Assembly (NCBI GenBank): GCA_016191985.1
Contig: JACPVB010000050.1
Span: 1-11,440, forward strand
Direction of reading: 5' to 3'
Source of the DNA: Chloroflexota bacterium
GTDB lineage: Bacteria > Chloroflexota > Anaerolineae > Anaerolineales > Villigracilaceae
Length of the DNA stretch: 11,440 bases
Part shown: one piece after another, positions 1-5,034 of the stretch
Layout of the letters: the number at the start of each line of letters is the position of its first letter
Numbering within the stretch: the stretch's first letter is position 1
Program-made: the position numbers and the translations under genes
Notes under the pieces: generated by a model
Database searches by the model: none
Seen by the model: only the letters and a program-made list of their open reading frames with translations
What the model was told of the DNA's origin: nothing

Positions 1-410
1 AGCGGCATGGGGTTGGTGGCATTTGCCCGCCCAACGGCACGGAAGGCAATCGGATGCCCGATCTGTTCGGCAATGTCGGCATAGGTGCGGGTCTCTCCGT
101 AGGGAATGTCGAAAACGGCTTTCAGGGCTTTCAGTTGAAACGGGCGCAAGGTTGACCAGTCAATTGCGAAGGTAAATTCGTGGCGTTTTCCTTTTAGATA
201 TTCACCAACTTCCTTTGCGTAGGGATGGACGCATTTCTGGTTTTCCTCCACCAGACCCTTTAGGCGGTGCAGGAGGTAGTTCATCAGCTCGGGCTGAGAA
301 TTTGCCCATTCAACGGCAAGCAGGCCAAAGTCGGAGGCGGCGAGGCGTAAATCTCCAAGTGGAGTATGATTCAACTCGCCAAGATAAATTTTGGGGGAAG
401 AAGATGCCAT
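1..410 (-). CDS. Methylated-DNA--protein-cysteine methyltransferase, 5' part (cut by window edge)
   Basis: This gene runs off the left edge, and 136 codons are visible. Translation from the ATG at 410 begins MASSSPKIYLGELNHTPLGD. The visible C-terminal stretch has the family hallmark of the DNA-binding and active-site domain: GETRTYADIAEQIG (about residues 105-118) followed by FRAVGRANATNP (123-134). In this family the PCHRVI active-site cysteine follows within a few residues, so it must lie just outside the window. Family members repair O6-alkylguanine by moving the alkyl group irreversibly to that cysteine (established). The start is supported by an AAAAGGA ribosome site (complement of 419-425) about eight bases upstream. 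The preceding N-terminal domain (1-85) has ordinary ogt-like length. It is transcribed divergently from the dehydrogenase gene at 644. The family call is strong; ogt versus an alkyltransferase-like protein cannot be decided without the cysteine. Confidence 0.9.
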   Translation of the reverse strand, partial: MASSSPKIYLGELNHTPLGDLRLAASDFGLLAVEWANSQPELMNYLLHRLKGLVEENQKCVHPYAKEVGEYLKGKRHEFTFAIDWSTLRPFQLKALKAVFDIPYGETRTYADIAEQIGHPIAFRAVGRANATNPMP

Positions 411-557
411 TGATGCCGTCCTTTTATCAAAAAACATTTGCAATCTTGTTATTTGTCGGACAATCGTAGGGTAGTCGTAGGTTTGCCGTCAAGTAGTTTT
501 GAGACAATCATGATAAATTTACTGGCGTAAGGTGATTTCTCTTCTCCTCCTTTCAAA

Positions 558-586
558 GAGAACCGCGGTCGGCGTCCGTGGTTCTC
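558..586. other. Hairpin in divergent promoter region
   Basis: GAGAACCGCGG (558-568) pairs with CCGTGGTTCTC (576-586) over 11 bp with one G-U pair, around a 7-base loop. It ends about 24 bases upstream of the TATAAT at 610, so it overlaps the place where a -35 element or regulator site would sit. There is no T-run directly after it on either strand, which argues against a standard intrinsic terminator, and no gene reads into it from outside. It could be an operator or a dispersed palindrome. Confidence 0.45.
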
Positions 587-609
587 GTCGTTTAAAAGGA
601 CATTGGCAG

Positions 610-615
610 TATAAT
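610..615 (+). promoter_or_regulatory. -10 element TATAAT for the 644 gene
   Basis: A perfect TATAAT lies 28 bases before the ATG at 644. Initiation six to seven bases downstream would give a leader of about 22 bases carrying the GAGGG ribosome site at 635-639. I see no good -35 hexamer at 16-18 bp upstream. Confidence 0.55.
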
Positions 616-643
616 CCCGTCATCAAACTCCTGCGAGGGCAAC

Positions 644-1636
644 ATGACTGTGCAAATAACAATTATCGGCCTTGGGCAAATTGGCGCGTCCCTTGGGCTG
701 GCGCTTGCGGCGCATAAAGACAAGGTTACAACGGTGGGTCACGATAAGGATTTCGGCGTTGAGAAACTGGCTCAAAAAAATGGGGCCGTCGAAAAAACCA
801 ACCATAACCTTCCAAGTTCTGTGGAAGATGCGAGTGTGGTTGTCATCGCCGTGCCCATCCACCAGGTCCGCGAGACGTTAAGCTACATTGCGCACGACCT
901 CAAAAAAGGCACCGTGGTGATGGATACGACTCCGGTCAAGGCGGAAGTGGCAAAATGGGCGCAGGAAATTCTGCCCGATGAAGTTTACTACGTGGGACTT
1001 GTCCCCGCTGTTGGGCCAGATTTTCTACAAGAGACAGGCACGGGTCTGGACTCAGCCAAAGCTGATCTGTTTTCGAAAAGCATTTTCCTGCTTTCAGCCC
1101 CTCACGGCACGCCCAGTGACGCCTTGCAATTGGTTTCAGGTCTCGTCAGTTTAACAGGCGGAAATGTACTGATCACCGATTTTGTTGAATCGGATGGCCT
1201 GATGGCTTCCGCACAGTTACTGCCCCAATTGGTATCCGCATCCCTGCTAAATGCAACGATCAGCCAGCCGGGCTGGCAGGAAGTGCGCAAAGTGGCGAGC
1301 CGCGCATATTTTGCCGCCACATCCGCCTTCACCGGGCAGGATGATGCCGATGCCCTGCACATGCTCATTTTGCAAAACCGCGAAAACGTGATGCAAAAAC
1401 TGGATGCAATGATCACCGCCCTGGTTGAACTGCGTTATGATATTGAAGATGCCAATGAAAAAGCTCTCAAGGATCGTTTGAAAAAAGCGCAGAACGGACG
1501 CCAGGACTGGCTGAAAGAACGCTCCTCGGCAAACTGGATGGAGGCAAAACGCGAGCCGGTCGAAAAGATTTCCATGTCGGAACGATTATTCGGGACATTT
1601 TTCAGCAAATCTGATAAAGATAAAAAAGAGAAATGA
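644..1636 (+). CDS. TyrA-fold (prephenate/arogenate dehydrogenase family) protein with degenerate active site
   Basis: A 330-residue protein starting at an ATG with GAGGG (635-639) four bases upstream. The N-terminal Rossmann domain has GLGQIG (9-14), an acidic residue after strand 2 in VGHDKD (D34), and VVVIAVP (65-71), as in NAD(P)-dependent TyrA dehydrogenases. The second half is helical and contains the LILQNRENV stretch that resembles the TyrA dimerisation domain. Two motifs differ from canonical prephenate dehydrogenases. The D-x-x-S-x-K motif reads DTTPVK (94-99), with Pro for Ser. The region where G-x-HP-x-x-G is expected reads VGLVPAVG (117-124), with Val for the catalytic His. The C-terminal 50 residues are charged and lysine-rich. 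Its stop overlaps the next ATG as ATGA. It may oxidise another substrate or be a divergent TyrA; tyrosine synthesis should not be assumed. Confidence 0.75.
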   Translation: MTVQITIIGLGQIGASLGLALAAHKDKVTTVGHDKDFGVEKLAQKNGAVEKTNHNLPSSVEDASVVVIAVPIHQVRETLSYIAHDLKKGTVVMDTTPVKAEVAKWAQEILPDEVYYVGLVPAVGPDFLQETGTGLDSAKADLFSKSIFLLSAPHGTPSDALQLVSGLVSLTGGNVLITDFVESDGLMASAQLLPQLVSASLLNATISQPGWQEVRKVASRAYFAATSAFTGQDDADALHMLILQNRENVMQKLDAMITALVELRYDIEDANEKALKDRLKKAQNGRQDWLKERSSANWMEAKREPVEKISMSERLFGTFFSKSDKDKKEK

Positions 1637-1902
1637 CCTGCTATTGTTACATCCTCGAATGCGCGGATGGAACCTACTACACCGGCTGGACCACCGACCC
1701 CGAGCGGCGCGTAAAGCAGCATAACAAAGGCATCGGCGCACGCTATACAAAAACACGAAGGCCTGTAAAACTGGTTTATTTGGAAGAACAACCGGATAAA
1801 TTGGCGGCCATGAAACGGGAGCTTGCCATCAAAAAAATGAAACGCGGGCAAAAGAATAAGTTGGTTGGGGATGGGCGGGCAGGTACACAGGTAAACATGT
1901 AG
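1633..1902 (+). CDS. GIY-YIG domain protein, YhbQ/UPF0213-like
   Basis: An 89-residue single-domain GIY-YIG protein. The N-terminus CYILECADGTYYTGW (3-17) holds the two signature elements, the GIY position read as CYI and YIG as YTG. It is followed by RRVKQHNKG with the conserved Arg (26) and by KLVYLEE, as in small stand-alone bacterial YhbQ/UPF0213 proteins. The glutamate that binds metal in GIY-YIG nucleases is probably E63 in MKRELAIKKMKR (59-70). YhbQ-type proteins are reported or presumed to be DNA endonucleases; the cellular role is poorly defined. The start ATG overlaps the TyrA-like stop (ATGA), indicating translational coupling in a two-gene operon. The last residues, TQVNM and the stop, are encoded by the octamer repeat array beginning at 1881, so the C-terminus has been shaped by repeat sequence. 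Confidence 0.88.
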   Translation: MTCYCYILECADGTYYTGWTTDPERRVKQHNKGIGARYTKTRRPVKLVYLEEQPDKLAAMKRELAIKKMKRGQKNKLVGDGRAGTQVNM

Positions 1903-1936
1903 GCAAGTAAACACGTACACAGGCAAACATGTAAAA
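1881..1936 (+). repeat. Degenerate 8-bp tandem repeat, seven units, consensus ANGTANAC
   Basis: Seven contiguous octamers can be read without gaps: aggtacac, aggtaaac, atgtaggc, aagtaaac, acgtacac, aggcaaac, atgtaaaa. Positions 1, 3 and 5 (A, G, A) are invariant, position 4 is T in six of seven, and position 2 is free. The array also yields a 19-base direct repeat with one mismatch (1883-1901 and 1915-1933). It begins inside the 3' end of the GIY-YIG gene, supplies that gene's stop codon (TAG 1900-1902), and abuts the terminator hairpin at 1938-1969. Confidence 0.75.
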
Positions 1937-1937
1937 A

Positions 1938-1969
1938 ATAAGACCCTGAGAAAATTCTCGGGGTCTTAT
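1938..1969 (-). terminator. Intrinsic terminator of the phosphoribosyltransferase gene
   Basis: ATAAGACCCTGAG (1938-1950) pairs with CTCGGGGTCTTAT (1957-1969), 13 bp with one G-U pair, and the AAAATT loop can close by two further A-T pairs. On the minus strand the hairpin is followed by a run of six T (complement of 1933-1938), and it lies about 40 bases past the stop at 2011. On the plus strand no T-run follows, so termination of the GIY-YIG transcript here would be less efficient. Confidence 0.85.
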
Positions 1970-2000
1970 CGCACTTGTCTACTTGCATGCCAATGTACCT
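1969..2000 (-). repeat. Inverted counterpart of the octamer array, four units
   Basis: Read on the minus strand, this stretch gives aggtacat, tggcatgc, aagtagac, aagtgcga, again period 8 and matching ANGTANAC loosely. The outer 8 bases (tgtacctg, 1994-2001) are the exact reverse complement of caggtaca at 1880-1887. The two arrays therefore form inverted arms around the terminator hairpin. Confidence 0.55.
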
Positions 2001-2010
2001 GATATTTTCC

Positions 2011-2562
2011 TCACTCCGTAAACAACGGCAAATGCCCCAGCGAATAGATGTGCATCCACTGCGCGCGGTCGCCTTCGGTGAGGATGGCCGCCTCGCCTGC
2101 CACGCTGGCGCCGGCCTTGTCCAAAATCATGCGCATTCCCTGTAGGGTGGAACCTGTGCTGATGACATCATCCACGATCAATACGTTTTTGCCCGTAATC
2201 AACTCGCGGTCTTTTTCATCCAGGATCAACATCTGCGGCTGGCCTGTGGTGATGGAAAGAGTCTCTGCTTGAAGTGCCTCTCCCATATATGGCTTATACA
2301 TCTTGCGCAGGACGATGTAAGGCTTCTTCGTCTCCACAGAGAGCGCGTGTGCCAGCGGAATGGACTTCGCCTCGGCAGTGACGATGACATCGTAGGCAAG
2401 ATTCTTTATTTGATTGGCAAGCCCCTTCGCGCAGGCCTGCACCAGTTCAGTATCCCCTAAAATATTGAGGATGGCGATCCTCAACCCGGGCTTGATCTCA
2501 AAGAGGGGCAGTTCACGTTTGACACCGGCAATCTCAATCGAATAGGTTTCGCGTTTGGACAT
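2011..2562 (-). CDS. Type I phosphoribosyltransferase (adenine phosphoribosyltransferase-like)
   Basis: A 183-residue protein starting at the ATG at 2562, chosen because GGAG (complement of 2571-2574) lies eight bases upstream; a longer frame from 2622 would run through intergenic repeat sequence. The PRPP-binding loop VLIVDDVISTGST (127-139) is the diagnostic motif of type I phosphoribosyltransferases. Upstream are VTAEAKSIPLAHALS (61-75) and PYIVLRK (81-87), corresponding to the strand-loop regions seen in APRT- and XPRT-like enzymes. Family members join a purine base to PRPP to give the nucleotide and pyrophosphate in the cytoplasm (salvage). Length suits Apt (about 170-185), but the region before residue 60 is not obviously canonical Apt, so base specificity is open. 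It is monocistronic, with its own terminator at 1938-1969. Confidence 0.85.
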   Translation of the reverse strand: MSKRETYSIEIAGVKRELPLFEIKPGLRIAILNILGDTELVQACAKGLANQIKNLAYDVIVTAEAKSIPLAHALSVETKKPYIVLRKMYKPYMGEALQAETLSITTGQPQMLILDEKDRELITGKNVLIVDDVISTGSTLQGMRMILDKAGASVAGEAAILTEGDRAQWMHIYSLGHLPLFTE

Positions 2563-2619
2563 GATTATTTCTCCGTTATAAAAATTTTGCATCGGTAGTT
2601 TATCACGAAATATATCCGT

Positions 2620-2671
2620 CATCGTCCCTCGACTGCGCCGCGACGATCACGCGGCTCCTCTCAGGACGATG
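2620..2671. repeat. Imperfect palindromic intergenic element
   Basis: CATCGTCC (2620-2627) is the exact reverse complement of GGACGATG (2664-2671), and inside it GCCGCG (2637-2642) pairs with CGCGGC (2650-2655) around a 7-base loop; the sequence between the two stems does not pair well. The wording (CATCGTCC..CTCGACTGCG..CTCAGGACGATGG) recalls dispersed palindromes with a CCTGAG core found in many environmental genomes, but copy number cannot be judged here. It lies between the divergent phosphoribosyltransferase and nuclease-cluster promoters. Confidence 0.5.
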
Positions 2672-2704
2672 GCTCGCAGTGACATTTCTTGCATAGAAAA
2701 TTTG

Positions 2705-2713
2705 TGCTATACT
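2705..2713 (+). promoter_or_regulatory. Extended -10 promoter (TGC TATACT) of the nuclease cluster
   Basis: TGC (2705-2707) directly precedes TATACT (2708-2713), an extended -10 arrangement. The hexamer ends exactly six bases before the ATG at 2720, so transcription should begin at or next to the start codon, giving a leaderless mRNA. No ribosome site lies before 2720, which fits. Confidence 0.6.
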
Positions 2714-2719
2714 CTGCCA

Positions 2720-2956
2720 ATGCGCCCGATCCGCTCCTCTGAGATTGGAAATTACCTGTACTGCCGCCGCGCCTGGTGGTACCGCAAGATTGGGACTCCC
2801 TCCGAAAACCAGGCGGAACTCGCGGCTGGGACAGACCTCCACAAACGGCATGGCCGCCAGGTCCTTGCCTCGGCTCTCACGCGGACCGTGGGCCTGATCC
2901 TGCTTCTGGCGGCGATTCTCCTGCTGGTGGCTTATTGCAGTTTGCAGATCGTGTAA
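2720..2956 (+). CDS. Cas4 N-terminal-like membrane protein (first half of a split nuclease)
   Basis: A 78-residue protein. Residues 4-21 (IRSSEIGNYLYCRRAWWY) match the start of Cas4/RecB-like PD-(D/E)XK proteins, in which the cysteine before R-R-x-W-Y (here C15) is the first ligand of a 4Fe-4S cluster. Residues 37-41 (GTDLH) fit the conserved G-x3-H motif (H41) of the nuclease active site. The catalytic D, E-x-K and last three cysteines are absent and appear instead in the gene at 3610. Residues 56-75 form one hydrophobic transmembrane helix; the basic stretch before it predicts a cytoplasmic N-terminal domain. I chose the ATG at 2720 over the upstream in-frame ATG at 2669 because the latter lies within a palindromic repeat and upstream of the -10. 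It is followed after 10 bases by the HEAT-like gene. Homology is clear by motif; function is inferred. Confidence 0.75.
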   Translation: MRPIRSSEIGNYLYCRRAWWYRKIGTPSENQAELAAGTDLHKRHGRQVLASALTRTVGLILLLAAILLLVAYCSLQIV

Positions 2957-2966
2957 AGGAGTGAAC

Positions 2967-3599
2967 TTGTCTGTCTTATCTCGCCTTGCATCTTCTCAAA
3001 ACCGACGGGATGAAGCCCCGAACCAGGAGCTTGCGCGTGACCTTGCCGCCCAAAAAGACAAGGCTGGTATCCGCGAGGTTGCAGAGAATTTGTGGAACAA
3101 GGATAAAAATATTCAGGCCGACTGCATCAAGGTTTTGTATGAAGTCGGCTACGTTGACCCAGCGTTAATCGCAGGTTTTGCGGAAGATTTTATAAAATTA
3201 TTGAAGAGCAAAAATAACCGGCTGGTCTGGGGCGGGATGACCGCCCTTGCCGCAGTTGCTAAAACCAATGCGGACGTGGTCTTCAAAAATTTGGATGCCG
3301 TCAAAAAAGCCAAAGAGATGGGTTCCGTCATCACGGTGGACAATGCCATTTCCACACTGGCGTTCACTGCCGCGAAAGATAAAAATTACAACCAGGCCAT
3401 CTTCCCATATTTATTGAAACATCTTTCAACCTGCCGCCTCAAGGAAGTGCCGCAGCATTCGGAAAGAACGATGCCCGCCGTCAATGCCGGCAATAAAAAT
3501 GAATTTATCAAAGTCCTTGAAAAGCGGATGGAGGATTTGAACGGCGGCGGCCTGGCGCGAGTGAAGAAAGTCATCAAACAAGCTGCCAATTTCACATAG
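2967..3599 (+). CDS. HEAT/ARM-like helical repeat protein of unknown function
   Basis: A 210-residue soluble, almost entirely helical protein with no signal peptide or membrane segment. I place the start at TTG 2967: AAAGGAG (2955-2961) sits five bases upstream, whereas the GTG at 2961 overlaps that site and cannot use it. The middle shows repeated helix pairs typical of HEAT/armadillo solenoids, for example NLWNKDKNIQADCIKVLYEV, then ALIAGFAEDFIKLLKSKNNR and LVWGGMTALAAVAKTNADVV. A conserved-looking C-terminal block contains FPYLLKHLSTCR and ends LARVKKVIKQ. Such solenoids usually mediate protein-protein contacts (family knowledge). I recall similar conserved hypothetical proteins in Firmicutes and Chloroflexota but cannot verify it. 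It sits between the two halves of the nuclease, with 10-base gaps on both sides, so it may be a scaffold or regulator of them. Confidence 0.75.
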   Translation: MSVLSRLASSQNRRDEAPNQELARDLAAQKDKAGIREVAENLWNKDKNIQADCIKVLYEVGYVDPALIAGFAEDFIKLLKSKNNRLVWGGMTALAAVAKTNADVVFKNLDAVKKAKEMGSVITVDNAISTLAFTAAKDKNYNQAIFPYLLKHLSTCRLKEVPQHSERTMPAVNAGNKNEFIKVLEKRMEDLNGGGLARVKKVIKQAANFT

Positions 3600-3609
3600 C
3601 ATTTTTTTT

Positions 3610-4122
3610 ATGACCTACTTAATCCTTCTCCTCTTCATCCTTGCCCTGCTTTTTTTCTGGCGCTCAGACCGCCAGCAAAAAGCTGCGGGCCTGCCCGGTG
3701 GACGTGTCATCTATACCGACACGCGCGGCTGGGGTGAGGTAGAGAAACCCCTTTTTTATCCCGCGCTCGCGCTGACAGGCAAACCAGATTACCTGATCGA
3801 AAAGAACGGGCAGATCATCCCTGTGGAGGTAAAGTCTGGGCGGGCGCCGGAAGCGCCGTATGATTCGCACATCTATCAACTGGCATCGTATTGCCTGCTG
3901 GTGGAGAAAACCTACGGCAAACGTCCGCCGTATGGGATCATCCATTATGAGAACCGCGATTTCGCCATTGATTACACACGAGAACTGGAGTCTGCTCTGA
4001 TCGAACTGGTGGCGGATATGCGAGTCGATGAATTGAAGAAAGATGTCCCTCGGTCGCATGAGCAGCCGTCCCGTTGTAAGCGATGCGGGTTTCGCAATGT
4101 CTGCGACCAGAAATTGACCTAA
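3610..4122 (+). CDS. Membrane-anchored Cas4-like PD-(D/E)XK protein with C-terminal Fe-S cysteines (second half of a split nuclease)
   Basis: A 170-residue protein. Residues 2-17 (TYLILLLFILALLFFW) form one transmembrane helix followed by a basic stretch (RSDRQQK), predicting a cytoplasmic C-terminal domain. That domain carries the PD-(D/E)XK nuclease signature: GKPD (D60), VEVKSG (E73, K75) and QLASY (Q90, Y94). It ends with CKRCGFRNVC (C156, C159, C165), the C-x2-C-x5-C set that provides three of the four 4Fe-4S ligands in Cas4 and AddB-type nucleases. The family's N-terminal cysteine and G-x3-H histidine are missing and are found in the protein encoded at 2720. The ATG follows eight T residues (3602-3609) with no Shine-Dalgarno, so initiation may depend on coupling to the HEAT gene. 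There are no Cas genes or CRISPR in the window; a role in adaptation is not indicated. Confidence 0.85.
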   Translation: MTYLILLLFILALLFFWRSDRQQKAAGLPGGRVIYTDTRGWGEVEKPLFYPALALTGKPDYLIEKNGQIIPVEVKSGRAPEAPYDSHIYQLASYCLLVEKTYGKRPPYGIIHYENRDFAIDYTRELESALIELVADMRVDELKKDVPRSHEQPSRCKRCGFRNVCDQKLT

Positions 4123-4158
4123 GGCAGATTGCCGATCCGCTCCACAACAGACAAAAGG

Positions 4159-4164
4159 TATAAT
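4159..4164 (+). promoter_or_regulatory. -10 element TATAAT of NAD kinase gene, predicted leaderless
   Basis: A perfect TATAAT ends exactly six bases before the ATG at 4171, placing the expected transcription start on the A of the start codon. No ribosome site is visible before the ATG. I find no convincing -35 at 16-18 bp. Confidence 0.6.
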
Positions 4165-4170
4165 TTCGTC

Positions 4171-5034
4171 ATGTCTGCTTCCTTCATACCCAAGCGACCA
4201 ATTGTTGTGGCCTATCCGAAAATGCCGGAAGCCTTTGCAGAAGCAGAAGCTATAACCGCATTTTTAAAAGAGAAAGGCATTGCAGCGCCCTGCGGTTCCC
4301 TGTACGATGAGGGTCTTCGCAAATCTGTTAAAAAAGGTGAGTTTGACATGCTCATCGCCGTTGGCGGAGACGGGAGCGTACTGCGGGCCGGTCATTTGTG
4401 CGCGCCTTCCGGTGTGCCAATTTTGGGTGTGAATTTGGGCAGGCTTGGGTTCCTGATTCAAGTTGACCGCAAGGAATGGCGCGGGTACTTTGAAAAATTA
4501 CTCAACGGCGAGGCGTGGATCGAGAACCGCATGATGCTGCGAGCGGAACATGTCCGCGCTGGCGAAAGTATTGGGCACTCAAATGCCTTGAACGAAGTGG
4601 TCGTTGCCCGCGGACAAAGCCTGCGCCCCGTGCGGTTGACTGCTTTCGTCGATTCCCGTCAACTGGCCAGTTATGTTGCGGACGGCTTGATCGCATCCAC
4701 AGCCACAGGGTCAACCGCGTATGCTCTCGCGGCGGGCGGGCCGATCCTCCCGCCGGAATTACGAAATATTTTACTCGTGCCGATTGCGCCTCATCTCTCC
4801 GTGGACCGCGCAGTTGTTTTATCTGAAGGTTCTTCTGTAAATATTGTCAGCAAAAGCGAAAATGCAGTCCTGAGTGTGGATGGTCAACCGCCGTCCCCTT
4901 TAATGGAGGATGACGTGGTCAATGTGACCGCCGCCGATGTGACCGCTCAATTTGTACGATTTGGAGACCCGGGGTATTTCTATCGGAATATCACCGCTCA
5001 CATGAATGAAAACTCATTAGGATTTCCTCGATGA
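4171..5034 (+). CDS. nadK: NAD kinase
   Basis: A 287-residue cytoplasmic enzyme that phosphorylates NAD to NADP using ATP or polyphosphate. The family motifs are all present: GGDGS (65-69) for phosphate binding, NALNEVVVARG (138-148) with the conserved N-E pair, and ADGLIASTATGSTAYALAAGGPI around 168-190, the glycine-rich segment that binds NAD. Length suits bacterial NadK (about 270-300). An in-frame TTG at 4129 would add 14 residues, but it lies before the TATAAT at 4159-4164, so the ATG at 4171 is the better start. The stop overlaps the next gene's ATG (ATGA), so it is translationally coupled to the zinc-finger membrane protein and then recN. The same nadK-recN proximity is common in bacteria, where the two often sit side by side. 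Confidence 0.95.
   Translation: MSASFIPKRPIVVAYPKMPEAFAEAEAITAFLKEKGIAAPCGSLYDEGLRKSVKKGEFDMLIAVGGDGSVLRAGHLCAPSGVPILGVNLGRLGFLIQVDRKEWRGYFEKLLNGEAWIENRMMLRAEHVRAGESIGHSNALNEVVVARGQSLRPVRLTAFVDSRQLASYVADGLIASTATGSTAYALAAGGPILPPELRNILLVPIAPHLSVDRAVVLSEGSSVNIVSKSENAVLSVDGQPPSPLMEDDVVNVTAADVTAQFVRFGDPGYFYRNITAHMNENSLGFPR

Larger units (their letters stand above)
411..643. other. Divergent intergenic region with hairpin and paired heptamer
   Basis: This region separates the minus-strand methyltransferase from the plus-strand dehydrogenase gene. It contains a 7-base direct repeat TCGTAGG at 464-470 and 475-481, spaced one helical turn apart (11 bp start to start), which could be an operator half-site pair. 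It also holds the hairpin at 558-586 and a plus-strand -10 hexamer at 610-615, annotated separately. I see no small ORF with a convincing ribosome site or family similarity here. Confidence 0.5.

Noticed and set aside
215..469. Small plus-strand ORF of 84 codons overlapping the methyltransferase
   Set aside because: It is antisense to clear methyltransferase coding sequence and its product is low-complexity without family likeness.
1881..2000. CRISPR array
   Set aside because: Units are 8 bp, contiguous and degenerate, with no spacer-repeat alternation of CRISPR size; no cas1/cas2 is present, and the Cas4-like proteins here carry transmembrane helices and no adaptation partners.
2669..2719. 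Longer N-terminus for the 2720 protein from the in-frame ATG at 2669
   Set aside because: The extension starts inside the palindromic element and precedes the extended -10 at 2705-2713; the Cas4-like homology starts right after the ATG at 2720.
2961..2963. GTG start at 2961 for the HEAT-like protein
   Set aside because: It overlaps the AAAGGAG ribosome site (2955-2961); the TTG at 2967 has correct spacing.
2720..4122. The two nuclease halves as a pseudogene broken by insertion
   Set aside because: Each half has its own start, complete motifs and a clean membrane helix at the break, and the intervening gene is intact with tight operon spacing, which is unlike random disruption.
4129..4170. 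TTG start at 4129 for NAD kinase
   Set aside because: It lies upstream of the perfect TATAAT at 4159-4164, has no ribosome site, and adds residues without family similarity.
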